Source of the DNA: Glycine soja
Taxonomy: Eukaryota; Streptophyta; Magnoliopsida; Fabales; Fabaceae
NCBI RefSeq assembly: GCF_004193775.1
Contig: NC_041016.1
Coordinates: 48,174,767 to 48,238,766 of the forward strand
Reading direction: 5' to 3'
DNA: 64,000 bases
Of the stretch, positions 22,385 to 34,739 are shown in pieces (within the stretch, counting starts at the first letter, position 1; every line of letters starts with the position of its first letter). The notes beneath the pieces are model-generated. The model did not search any database and was not told the origin of the DNA. It worked only from the letters and a program-made list of their open reading frames with translations. A program made the translations under genes and the position numbers.

Positions 22385-24512
22385 ACCCAAGGTCATCGCC
22401 ATTTTGGAGTCAAAAGATCACACGTCCATGAGGCATGTTGAGCTATTTGGAAAATTGAGAGAATATGAGATGGGCATGACTAGAATGGCTGAAGAAGAGG
22501 CAAAAGACAAGAAAAGTATGGTGTGACTTGCTCTCAAATCAGCCATATCAACTAGTGATGATAGCGAAGGAGAAGATGCAGAAGGATCAAAAGCTGAAAA
22601 TCTAACTTTGCTCGTTAGGAAGTTTAGATTCATGAAGAAGAAGAATCCAAAAGGAAAAACATTTTAGCAGGAGAAATTTTTTAAGAAGAATGAGCCAAAC
22701 CCTCCAAACTTCACATGTTTCTAATGTGGAAAACCTGGCTACATTAAATCCCAGTGTCCTATCTTTTTGAAGAAAAAACAAAATGAAGAAAAACCTGGCT
22801 ACATAGCATGGAAAGAAAATGCTTCAAGCTCTTCAAGTGGAAGTAATGATGAAGAGGAAGAAAATCTCTACCTTATGGCCAATGAAGAAGTTGATAGCAA
22901 TGTAGGTGCATCCGATTTTGATCAACTTCTTGATGCTTTTAATGAAATGCATGAGGAAGTACAAAAATTATCTCTTGCTAATAATTTCCTTAAAGGAAAG
23001 CTAAGGTGGCATGTGGATAAAATAACTAGTATTAAAAAAAAGTTACTTGATTTGAAAAAAGAAAATGGAAGCTCTTGAAGAAGCTATGAATGACTCTTGT
23101 AATAATAATGTTGTTTCCACTAATTCTACTTCCCAATGTCAAATATGTAAGGCTCTTAACTAAAAATGAGTATTTGTTGAAAATCTTAACTAAATTCACA
23201 ATAGGAAGAGATAACCTTGATGTACTCCTAGCACAAAAAAATGCATGTTTGATAAAGTTGATCTTGGATACACATATGAAAAAAAAAACAAAATTCTTTA
23301 AGAATTTTTTTTTTAATTTTATCAAAGTGTCCAACACCCCATTTACAAGATGCCATTATTGCATGTACAAAGATTATTCCTCTATAAATTGTTTGATTAA
23401 GAAATATGAAATTACAAATGCAAAATACAAGTGAATTTCTAAAGGAACTAAAAAGGTTACTAACAAAAAAGAACCCAAATCTCTTGGGTGCCCAAAACTT
23501 CCCCTTAAACTGTTTTGTAGGTATGCCTTGAAGCCTAGCAACTTATGTGGTATCATGGCAACGGATGCTCAAGGAATATGACATGAGACAAGACCAAATT
23601 TTTTTCTTTGAAAGCAAAGGAGGGAGACTTTGTAACCTATGAGGACAACAACAAAGAAAAAATTCTTGGTATAGGTAACATTGGAAACTCACTAATTACT
23701 TTTATAGAAAATGTGTTGTACGTGGAAGGACTAAAACACAATCTATTGATTATTAGCCAACTTTGTGATAAAGGATATAAAATTTCTTTTAACAAATATT
23801 GTTTCACAATTAGTAATCCTATTTCAAATGAATTTAAGTTTGTGGTAATTGCATTGGGAATACCTACATGCTTAATGTTGATTGTGCAACATCATCAAAT
23901 TTGGCTTACTTGAATAGTAGTGATGACCTTTCATGGTTGTGACATAGAAGGGTAGCTCACATTTACATGCATCACCTAAAAAGTATTTTATCATTAAAGA
24001 TTGTCTCAAAAGAGTTAGTTAGAGGTCTTCCAAAGCTTAAGTTTGTGAAGGACAAACTTTGTGATGTCTTTCAGAAAGGCAAGCAAAATAAAGTTTCTTT
24101 CAAACCTAAAAATATCATTTCTACCTCTAGACCTTTCGAACTTTTACATTTATACTTGTTTGGTCCTTCTAGAACAATGAGTATTAGAGGAAACTATTAT
24201 GCTTTAGTTACTTTTTATGATTATTCTAGATATAAATGAACTTTTATTTATCATTAAAGAGTAATGCTTTCAAGGCTTTCCGCAAATTAGCTACAATGAT
24301 TCAAAATGAGAAAAATTTGAAAATTAACGCTTTGAGAAGTGATCATGGGGTGAATTTTGAAATGAAGTTTTTGAAACCTTTTGTGAAGAAAATGAAATAA
24401 ATCATAATTTTTCCATTCCAAGAATCCCTTAACATAACGGAGTTGTGGAGAGGAAAAACATATCACTAGAAGAACTAGCAAGAACTATGCTAAATGAAAA
24501 TGATCCCCACCA
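22385..24512 (+). mobile_element. Second Copia remnant: gag to integrase only, no LTRs
   Basis: Fragments run in order on the plus strand. They are a gag region with LFGKLREYEMGM; a CCHC knuckle at about 22717-22760, in which a stop replaces a codon inside the CxxC; a Ser-rich acidic linker with SSSSSGSNDEEEE; a GAG-pre-integrase/integrase start near 23930-24235 (HLYLFGPSRTMS, DYSRYK); and an integrase tail ending at LARTMLNENDPHH near 24500. Protease, reverse transcriptase, RNase H and both LTRs are lacking or unrecognisable. Stops and frameshifts are frequent. The gag differs from that of the element at 17201-21973, so this is another, older family. Confidence 0.75.
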
Positions 24513-25103
24513 TCCTCCTTAACAACATTGCTGCCACATCCTCTACCTTCCATTGTTGGAATGATAATCACCACAAAATCAATTAGTGAAAGAAAAGGGC
24601 AAAACCCTTGCAGTCGTGTTGGAGATTCATTGTCACCGCAAGCGTGACTTCATTTATCCTTTGCACCATAGGATCCACAAGCTATTGACAACAACAACAA
24701 ACCTTTCAATAGTCAACACCACCATCTTACCTCCATCGTGAAACAACAACGCTGAGGAAGACCTACAACCAAAAACCCAAAAGAATAACAATAGAAAAAA
24801 ACTAAAAATAGACAAAGCCATAGACTAGAAAAGAGAACAACTTGTTGTTTTGCACGAACGTCGATGGGTGTGGAGACAACACACTATTTCTAGGGATTTT
24901 GCGACATTTGTGCACTACCTTAATCCCCTTGCCCAATTTATACCATCTAGAACCTCAACAGAAACACTATATCTAATCAACTCTTTGATAAAGTCGCAAC
25001 CTTTTTCTAATCCCTTATCTCAAGGAAAACTTCGTGGCACGAAGGAGTATGTCTCGTCAGAGGTCATCCATAACGATGTCCGCAAGATCTTTAAGTTTTG
25101 TAA
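24513..25103. other. Unassigned sequence after the Copia remnant
   Basis: A 115-codon open frame (24850-25197) has no recognisable domain and crosses into the CACTA-like end, so it is probably accidental. Nothing else is recognised. Confidence 0.4.
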
Positions 25104-25480
25104 CACTGCTAGAAAAATGCAATTTAGCGACCAAAATTTTCATAGTGACCGAAATAGCGACATAATAGTTTCTACCGCTACTTGCAATCGACTTTAATCG
25201 TGGTGGCTAACTTGTGTCAGTGACTGAAATGAAGGGTTGCTGAAAAATGTGGTTGCTATTTCGGTTGCTATATATCTATAAATACAAAAGCATTGTAGCG
25301 ACCGCCTTAGTGACCGAAATAGACTTAAAGATAGCGACCGACTACGGTTCGGTTGCTATGTTATGATGATGGTGACCGGAAATGTATCGGTGGCTAGAAG
25401 ACAATAATATTTTGAGATTAGTGGCCGAATTAGCGACTGAACGCATTTTTTCTAAAAATGATTGAGAAACTAAATTTTTA
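25104..25480 (+). mobile_element. One end of a CACTA-like element with subterminal repeats
   Basis: Begins cactgctagaaaaatgc, a CACTA-superfamily type terminus. It is followed by repeated subterminal words in both orientations (gaccgaaatagcgac, ggttgctat, gtgaccg). No matching opposite terminus was found downstream, so it is a truncated end or belongs to a diverged element. The subterminal words differ from those of the element at 26204-28547, so the two are separate families. Confidence 0.6.
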
Positions 25481-26037
25481 ATTTATTATAAATCATAATA
25501 AATATATAATATACTTAAATACATTTTATAATTGAAAAGTATTGAAATTAATATATTAGTAATATTTTTAAATTAACAAACCAATATGTAAAATAGTTTA
25601 TAAATCATAATAAATATATAATATTTTTAATTATACTATGATAATTTTTAATAAAATTAAAAAACAAATATTTACATTATTTGATTAAGATAAACAAATC
25701 ATGCTTATCATTAGTCTTTTAATATGTGTTTTGTACAAAATAATTGTTTATTTTATATAATTATTTAAAAATTATAATAAATAAATACCCTTTATATTAT
25801 GAAAATATATCATAATCAAATTTTGTAAAATTAAGTATTTTAAAATATAAGCATAAGTGTAACACTAATGATTCATTAAGTTTCAATATAGTGTAAGTGG
25901 AATTTATGCATTGATGAAGATCCAATTTGACTTTTGTAAAACATGTACACTAAGCAAGGCCAATTAAGATGCAATGTGTAACTTATGCATTCATTAAAAT
26001 CTCAAATTACAACATCTGTTCCCTTATTTTACCTCTT
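25481..26037. other. AT-rich stretch, nothing recognised
   Basis: Possibly the interior of the truncated CACTA-like element, or spacer. Confidence 0.4.
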
Positions 26038-26203
26038 TCACAAAATTAGTCTTCCTATTGTACATGGGCCGGGAAGTGTCATGGAAACACTCTCCCTCTT
26101 ATTACACCTTTTGACCCATGCCATGAACCTTGGACATTCTTTTTCCACACTAAATTTGAAAAGTGTCTCGTATGTATAAAACCTGCGCGTGATTGGTGAC
26201 AAG

Positions 26204-28547
26204 CACTACTAGAAACAATGGATATAACATCGTTATGTTAACATCGATATTTTAAAAAATCAATGTTAACAAAAATACAGTGGCATATTTGTAAATAACG
26301 CAAGTTCGTTAACGTTGATTTTTGGAAAAACCGATATTAACGAAATTATTTTAACGTCATTTTTTTGGAAAATCAACGTTGTGTTTGTTAAATTAAATTT
26401 GTTTATTTCTCTTCTCGTGCTCGCTCTAAACCATTTCTCACTTTCGTGCTCTCGTTCTCACTATTACTCATCTCTCGCGCTCTCGTTCCCACTCCCAATT
26501 TAATGCACTCTCTGCGACAGCACGACCACACCATTCTTGCTCTTGCTATCATCTCTAACTCTTGCTCTCGCTCCCATTCTCACTCTCACTCATAGCTCTA
26601 CTCACTCTCACTCTCGTTCTTGGTCATGAAAGGTGAGTCTTTTATAAATGTTTGTTTCTGTGTTTGGTTTTGATGGTGATGGTAAGCGAGAAGCTAAGGC
26701 TGATTCCTTCTATTATCTAAATGTACAATGCATTACTAACATGAAAATTCTTGTTAATGTGTGTATTACTTCTTGTTAATGTGAGTATTACTAACATGAA
26801 AATGCTTATTTCTGTGTATGTTGTTGAAAAATGTGTTATTTTCTGAATATACAAATGTTGATAATAGGACTTTGTGCGTATTATAACATCAAAATGTTTG
26901 TTAATGAGACTTTATGGTGTGAGAATTTTGCCACAACCTTAGGCTCCCATTTTTTTTTCAAAATAGGAATATCATTCTTGGTTTTCAAAAATGGGTGTAT
27001 GCACTATGTCTTTTAACTCCCTGGCATGTACTCGACCAAAGTCTTGGTTTACTACTAGTAAGTAGGCATGCAAATTTATTTTTAATGGTAATTTTAATAT
27101 TGTAAATGGAGTTTAGAAATGATTAATGAAGATCAATAGAACTGAAAGGAAATGGCTAAGACAATGATGAAGATTAACAAAATAAACTAGAGGAAATGTT
27201 CAACACAGTTCATATTATGGATCAGGTTAAAAATTTCAAGACTATTCTCAAATAAACATGACATGATATAAAAAATCTGCTTATATTAGTTTGCTTGTTA
27301 AATGTAGCCTTATGGTGAAGTCAGTAGGTCTTTTGCTGTAAGATGGAAGGATGAACTAGAGCATACGTGACATTTACTAGATAGTAATGATAGCATGCAC
27401 TCTATTACATACAACCAAGATCTGGTGAACCCAACTCTACTGGCTAGATGGACAAAACTCAGAGATTTCTTTCTCACCATCTTCAAAAACAAATCTGAAC
27501 TAAAAGCTTATCTTAAATGACATTCCTTATACTACCAAGTTTCTAACTCAGTCACTTTTAAAGTTCTGTTGGGTGAGTACAAAGTGACTTGTAGTAGTTT
27601 AGTGAGTAATTAGGCACTCATATGTTTGTCAAATTTTAAAATCATACACATCTAAGATGAATTTAATGTAAATTTAAGGATGTGTCGAGTACCATGTACT
27701 CATTCATGAAAGCTGTATGATTCACTCATCTGAATTTGGAAGGGAGTACGAAGTGCAGGATTGTTTATAATCATCGGATGAAGATTACAAAAATTAGAAA
27801 TGGATGGAGGACTTTTGCATAACCACAAAATTAGAAGTTCCTAGATGCAACTTTAAACTTTGTTTTATTTTGAATTTGTTTGTAATTAAAGTAAATTATA
27901 TTATACTATTATCGATCTGTAAATTTTTATTTATAAGTCTTGGTGGTATATTTTGTAGGAACTGGAACATCCTGAATACATTTGTGGGAAATTTTTGTTT
28001 ATAAATACTATTGGTGCATGGTATATTTTGTTTATAACTCTTAGTGGTATATTTGGTGATATATTAATTTGTGTAAATTTTTGTTTAGAAGTCTTATTGA
28101 TATATTTTGTTTATAACTTTGGCTTATTTTTAGAGTTTTTTACAACTTTGAATGATAAGTTGTGATATGAATAATTACAGGTTGGTAATTAAAAAATAGA
28201 TAGGATATTAAAAAAACCAAAAAGAAAAACCGATGTTGTTGTGAAAATCAACATTTATTTTTATAAAATCGATGTTGTTTTACTCAATTTTTAAAAAATC
28301 GTTGTTAACGTTGATACTTTTAACGTTGGTAGTTTCAACATCAGTATTAACTGATGTTGAAAGTCTTCAATAATCGATGTTGATTTTCACAACAAGAAAA
28401 ACAGATGTTGGTGAGAAAAAGCAATATCGATTTTTAAAAGATCAATGTTAACGTTGATACTTTTAATGTTGATAGTTTCAATATCAGTTAATAACCGATG
28501 TTGAAAGTCCTTAATAACCGATGTTAAAAGTTTATTTTTTAGTAGTA
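26204..28547. mobile_element. 2.3-kb non-autonomous CACTA-type element in GSTU exon 2
   Basis: Left end cactactagaaac (26204) and right end ...ttttttagtagta (28547) form an imperfect short TIR (tactactaaaaa inward on the right; the outermost C is changed). The 3-bp target duplication AAG flanks it (26201-26203 and 28548-28550), as expected for CACTA transposons. Subterminal zones (26222-26390 and 28220-28540) hold many copies of aacatcg/cgatgttaac-type words in both orientations. The interior has a CT-rich tract (26400-26630) and no transposase frame. Continuity of the GST frame across the insertion independently supports the borders. Confidence 0.87.
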
Positions 28548-28998
28548 AAGTCTATATCCAAAAGGCCAAAACAATCACTAGCAAAATAAGGCTTGTCTCT
28601 AAGTTCATTTTCCAAGAGTTTCATGCACTCCAGAAACTCTTTCTTTGCAGCCTCTTGGTCTTCTCCCTTGCTAGCCCAGAGTCTCATACCATAATCAGCT
28701 ATATGCATACATAGTAAGTCTGACCTTAAATCATATCGTTAAATTTTCTGATTTTCTTAAAAACGGTTGTCAAATATAGAGATGTTAAGTTTGTTTTCTT
28801 AAAAGCTAAAGACTGATCTCTCAAGATATTGAGATTCATTTAAGGGATTAAACTCTCCTAACATATATTTCTCCATACACACGGACTAAATCAAGCAACT
28901 ACATACTTAAAGGACAAGGTTATCTACACATCATACCACACCATGTTGATCGTCAAATATAGAGATGACAATTTGGGTTCAAATTTGATGCATATATA

Positions 28999-29247
28999 CT
29001 TTCTCTGCCTCATTATAATTATTGTCCTAAGTTATTTACACTGTCTAAGAAAAAACAATAAAATAATTTTACAAAATTAATCTTATATTATCATAAATTC
29101 ATTTATAAATTTTGTTGTCAACCACTAATATTAAGGAATATAAGTGAAAAAAGTTAATTAATAATACATTTTGAAAAACTAAAATGACAATTCTTTTGAA
29201 ATATATATTTTTTCTCTTCTATCACAATTATAATAGAATGGAGGGAG
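28999..29247. mobile_element. Stowaway-like MITE in the GSTU intron
   Basis: About 249 bp. The right end, read inward, is ctccctccattctattataa, the standard Stowaway/mariner terminus. The left is a diverged ctttctctgcctcattataa. TA dinucleotides flank both sides. No coding capacity. Confidence 0.65.
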
Positions 29248-30533
29248 TAAGTGATATGACAATTTTGATATTGGATGTACTAGCATTTATACAGATGGCA
29301 ATTGGATTCAATTTCGATGCATACTAACAATTTAACCCCTATAACATAGTGGATAGATATTTTTTTATATACTAATCACTTAATTAGATAAAATAACATC
29401 ATTTTTATATTCTTTGAATGAATTAAGTTAATATAAAATATAAAAATAATTCATTTAAGTTAAAGATAATATTATATATAACTAAAACAATAATATTTAA
29501 AATAAAAAATTATTAGAATTTTAAAAAAATTGAATATAAAAATAATAACACGCTAGCTCTTAATAACAAGAATTAATATAATTTGATTTAAATTTAAAAA
29601 CAACAGTAATTGTTATCATATAAAATAAAATATAGAAAACATATAAAAAACTAATTAAATGAGAAAGTAAAGAGTACAAATGTCGCTCCTTAAAATAAGT
29701 ACTCGATTCTATAATACAATACTAGACTTGCAAAAGTTTTACCCACTAATTAAAATCTTATGCAGATGAATGGAAAAAAAAACATCAAAATGAACATAAA
29801 AAAATTTCCTACTAATAATAAAAAAAAATCCACCGAATAGAATCTTTATATATATAAAAGTAGAAATGAGAATAATTTTACAATTTCAATTTTCCGCTTT
29901 TTTCAGGCTAAAATAATAATTATGTTAGTTATTTTTTCTCTTATAATTTTAAGGTTAAAAATTTAATTTTAACATATCTGTACTTTTTTAAAGGACAAAA
30001 GAGTAGTTATAGAAGTATCTTTTATATTTTAGTTCTAAAGATTATAAAGATTTATACGTCAAATATTACTATTATAATTTTCTATTTAAAAAACATTATA
30101 TTTGTTATTTAACCAGAAAGATTTCTAATTAAATAAAAAAATTCGATATATAAAATGTTATATTTTATATTTTATATTTCCATTTTATAATTAAATAGAT
30201 AATAATTTTATATTTAAAATCATTTTTTAAAATAAAATTTTAACGTTTAGCTGTAAAAAAATATGAATCCAAAAATTATTTTATATTTAAAAATGGTAGA
30301 ACTTTGTTTTATTTCTCTATCAAAAGAATAAATTAAAAATCGGTTTTCAATCATTATAAAATATCATAGATCTCAATCAAAACATGCACAATAATTTTGC
30401 ACAATTAAGATATTTTCACAATTAAAAACCAGTTTTTAATCATTATAAAATTATTATTTAAATTAATTGATTTTTCAATTTAATTTTGAATAAGCTACCA
30501 GATTAAAAAAATAAACACAATTAAGTTTAAAAT

Positions 30534-30540
<7 letters not shown>

Positions 30541-30592
<52 letters not shown>
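30541..30592. repeat. (TA)n microsatellite
   Basis: Uninterrupted TA dinucleotides, about 26 repeats. Confidence 0.95.
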
Positions 30593-30595
<3 letters not shown>

Positions 30596-32890
30596 CATAA
30601 ACTGTTTATATATAAGTTTTTTAAATATAATAATTATTTGATCATTGTTTTTCACATTGTTTAAAAATTACTAAATATAACTTCACGTCTCACTCTCAAA
30701 TAAATATGAATCTAATAAAATCAATCTCTATATCTTAATAAATTATTTATTTGCATAGATAATATCTTTTACGATTTTCACTGTGAATATATTTAATTTA
30801 ATTTAATGTATTCAATTAGAAGAAATTTGTAGAAATGAATATTTGCTCTTCTATTTAAACTCTCCCTAATATCGAACAATCACTTCCTTTGCTTTTTCAG
30901 AAATGTAGTTTAAAGAATAAAAAGATGAAGGGTTGTGGTTTGTTTTCATTTGTCTTTTCGATTTCAATGTGTGTTGTCTTTTAAATTTTAAATAAATGGC
31001 GGTGTATTTGTTGTTTTTTTATTAAAATAGATTACCTCATTATTGGGTGCATCTTTTTGTAGATGGTTCAAGACTTTTTGTGCAAAAATTTATCCATATG
31101 TTTTATTATTTTCAAATTTCCAGATTTTTTATACCGATATTTTTGTGATTCTAATATTGTATATAATGTCTTTAATTTTTTTATATAAAGATTGAAAGTA
31201 GATTTTGATGCTCCAAAGTATAAGATAATGAAACTAATAATGATGATCACCAGGATGTCGAAAGGAAAATGAAGTTGAGAAAGACTGGACTCAAACTATG
31301 TTAAAGTAAAATCTCTTACTCGAGAAACGCAACCTGTGTGTAAATTTAGTTTCATGGTTATTAATTAATATTGCATTTGATAAAAAAAATTAATTATTTT
31401 GATTTAATGTGAATAATTTCAAACAAGATTGCTTCTAATAAAAGATACCTATCATCTCGACCTAAAACTATGTGTAAGATATCTCTATTATATGTGTGGA
31501 TAATATTCTCTATGCAAATCAGAAGCATATACTTACATCCTCAATGAGAGTGGGAATATACTTGCATGCATATGAGGAGTACAAGAAGACAGAAAAAAAA
31601 ATAAAATACTTGGATGCCAATTGATATGAGTTAATGAAGGATAAAAGGTTGAAAATGATGAATGTTTCGAAATTTTGGTTCATTCGTGATCCAAATTATC
31701 TTTATGTGAAAATTAAAGAAAGAATGACAATTTGCTATCTTGATGTGAAATCATCACACATAAAAATTGTAATTACTGACTTGCAAATGAAATAAAAGAA
31801 AATAAATATATTAAATTGATGTAATAGTATAAGATACCTTTATTATTTATATAATGAAAATAAGTATTTCACCGATTAAATTAATAATTGAGATTATATA
31901 TATTAAGAAATATATTAAATTATACTCATCTGATTGATTATAAATTTAAATGAAATTCAGATTATATTCATGGAGAAATCAATATTCTATGTTTAGGCCA
32001 ACTTGGACGGTGTTTATTAGCTGTACAATTGGAACTTTCCTACATATTTTATTCCATATTTAATTCTATTATGATTATTTCAATTTTAATTTTTTTTTTG
32101 CAAAAGTAAATTTTGCATGCATTCAATTATTTTCGTAAATAAATAAATATTTAAGTTTATATTTTTGAGATATTAAATTAAACCATTATATTTGTACCAA
32201 TATTTAATTAGGAAAGGTTGATAAATGCTCTGCAATCAAATCACAATCAGATCCATATTGGTACTTATTCAACATTATATAAGTGTTCATTTTAACCACA
32301 TTTATCTAAAAAATATTGACAAACAGAAACTTATTGAGCATGAGTCTGAAATAACTTTATTTTACTTCAATTTTATTTAAAGATAATTTTAAGTAAGAAG
32401 TTCAAATAACTATCATTTTTTTAATTTTAAATTTCTTTTATAAATATTTTAGTTTTAACTTTTAAGTTGTATAAAATTTGAGATCAACATAATAGTTTCT
32501 TAAATACATTAATTATTGTTCTTAAAAAATGGATAATTTTAATTAAAAAAATTGGTAAGTTTTTAAAATTAAAAAATGGTTATTTATTAAATAAAATGAA
32601 TTTTATAAAAATTGTTTTAAAATTGTTAACAGTACGTAGGTGATTTTAAATATTGATGAATTTAATAACAAAAGTATATAATATTTGTTAATTTTTATTA
32701 TAAAATTGTTAATAGTAGGGTGATTTTAAATTTTTACAATTTTTATAACAAAAATATATAATATTTTTTAAAAAAAAAAATTAACAAAGCATTAATCTCC
32801 CAAATCCATATTTATACTCATCTTTCAATAACCAAACTAAGGAAAATCCATTTAATTGATTAATTTATTTTTTATTTTTATGTCAAGAGA

Positions 32891-32892
<2 letters not shown>

Positions 32893-32938
<46 letters not shown>
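32893..32938. repeat. (TA)n microsatellite
   Basis: Uninterrupted TA dinucleotides, about 23 repeats. Confidence 0.93.
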
Positions 32939-32941
<3 letters not shown>

Positions 32942-33135
32942 TAATGATACTTATATTTCTTTTTAAATCAAATATTCTTCATATTTTTAATCTGAAATAT
33001 AAAAAATATAATTTGTAATAAAATTATATATTCTATTTATATTGCACAAGTCCATCTTACATCTGCCACACTTACTATTAGGACAAATTCATTTGGATTT
33101 TTTTTAATAATCATTGTTTCTTTTACAATAAAAGA

Positions 33136-33137
<2 letters not shown>

Positions 33138-33177
<40 letters not shown>
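33138..33177. repeat. (AT)n microsatellite
   Basis: Uninterrupted AT dinucleotides, about 19 repeats. Confidence 0.93.
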
Positions 33178-33179
<2 letters not shown>

Positions 33180-34032
33180 ATTTATACAACTTTTATTTAA
33201 ATATCTTTTATATCAAAATATTTTTTATTTTTTAATTTCAGATGTGCTAATAAAAAATGTGACAATTTTATAACTTATATGAGATTTAGTTCATGAGGTA
33301 TTGCTTACAGGCATATAAATTTGGACATTTTAGTTTTGTGAGGATGGAGAGTGTATTGAAAATTTTTTAGGGATGAATTTCAAATATTTTTATATTTACG
33401 AGGATAAAAAATATATTTTAGTCAAAAATAAAATTCAAATAAAATACTCAAAGCCTTTATTTATCTAAAAAAAAATAGTATAATATTAAGATTGCTTGTA
33501 AGAGTGTAAGGAATTAATTTGCTTAATTCATTGATGAACTTATCACTATAACATGTAAGAGAGAATGGTGACCTTCTTGTTCTAGGAATTGATATGCCTA
33601 ATTAAAAGATAAAGTTGAAGAGTAAGATAAAATAGTGACCTTCTTGTCAAACAAGTCAATCCAAAACCTGGCTCTGGCTCGGTAGTGAGGATCATCAGAG
33701 AAGAGTTGTTTTTCTTGCTTCCAAACCTCATCAATGCATGTACTCAAGAATGATGAGGGACTCAGATATGGGTCTACCATTGTGGATGAGAACTTCTTGT
33801 GAATGGGATTGGACTTCAACTATAACTCGCTCTTGTTTTGATTCTCAAATATATCTTTTTATTCCTTGTACACAAATTGAACTCCCTTCTCTAACAAGGC
33901 AATCTTCACTCTCATCACATAAGGGCTGGTCCAAAACCCCACAAGAACTACTTCATCCATGTTTTGGAACAATTGAACAAATCACTAACTCCTCTATCGA
34001 GTTTTGTTGATCGTTAAACGTAGCCTAGGTGC

Positions 34033-34048
34033 CCTTTTTTATATAGCA
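34033..34048 (-). promoter_or_regulatory. Relict TATA box of the GSTU pseudogene
   Basis: Minus-strand gctatataaaaaaggg lies about 75-85 bp upstream of the former start codon at 33960, the usual distance in compact GSTU promoters. Confidence 0.55.
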
Positions 34049-34049
34049 C

Positions 34050-34739
34050 CATAATAATTGGTCCACACTCATTCTATGCTTCCTTTGCAATTTATAATAC
34101 ATTATCTCCATAGTCTGAGTCTTTGACAAGAAAACTCAACAGTTTACTACAAGTATTATATTGAATACCAAGCAAAAAAGTATTAGATATGTAACAAACT
34201 TTGAATGTAAAATTAAATATTCATAACTGGAATTTTTTAGAGATGATAATATGATACGTGTGGATATTATTTTAACATTCTTTCTGTGGAATATAAATTT
34301 AGCGTCAACTTTTTGAAAATATTAAATTAAGGGACTGCAACTGCATAGTTTGAATTTTTTTATCATTAAGCACATAAATTAACTATGATGTAATTATTAT
34401 AGTTTCATCATTGATGTTGAATTTGAGTTTTAAATATATAATTACGTTATAATAATTTTATTTGACTCAAATAAAATTATTTTTTTTAAATATGTGGTAC
34501 GGTCTCAAAAAAAATTATTTTTATTTTCTATTTTTACTTTTGATTATAAAAATATCATCTTATTTTCTTCTTTTTCTTGTTTCAAAAGTTTATGTGATAG
34601 CTGTAAGTCGTTATATCAATATAAATTGATCCCTATGTATGGGACACAATGATAATATTGTTACACACCCTTAATTCGAGCGTTGGTGAGTCCCTACTCT
34701 CCATTCCCCAATTTGGCTGAATAATATATATGGAAAAAG
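34050..34739. other. AT-rich spacer
   Basis: No gene or element recognised. Confidence 0.5.

Larger units (their letters stand above)
29250..33639. other. Rest of the GSTU intron: AT-rich, no gene
   Basis: Very AT-rich, with three (TA)n tracts annotated separately. No coding frame, element end or RNA gene is recognised. The length suggests further old insertions. Confidence 0.5.
26038..33960 (-). pseudogene. Tau-class glutathione S-transferase (GSTU) pseudogene with a CACTA insertion
   Basis: Minus strand. Exon 1 is 33960-33640: MDEVVLVGFWTSPYVMRVKI, then EKGVQF, LIHNGRPISESLIILEY, IDEVWKQEKQ and RARARFW, the thioredoxin-fold glutathione-binding half (ESLIILEY is the region that contacts glutathione). 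It ends at a gt donor after DKK, where tau GSTs have their one intron. Exon 2 is about 28698-26038, interrupted by the CACTA-type element at 26204-28547. Taking out the element with one copy of the AAG duplication restores one open frame across the join. Exon 2 encodes the alpha-helical domain (KGEDQEAAKKEFLECMKLLE, KPYFASDCFGLLDI, then YTYET, VEKECPRFMAWVKRC). Exon 1 carries stops at codons 34 and about 47 and compensating indels, and the C-terminal tail departs from the family. The intron is about 4.9 kb, unusually long. Confidence 0.88.
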
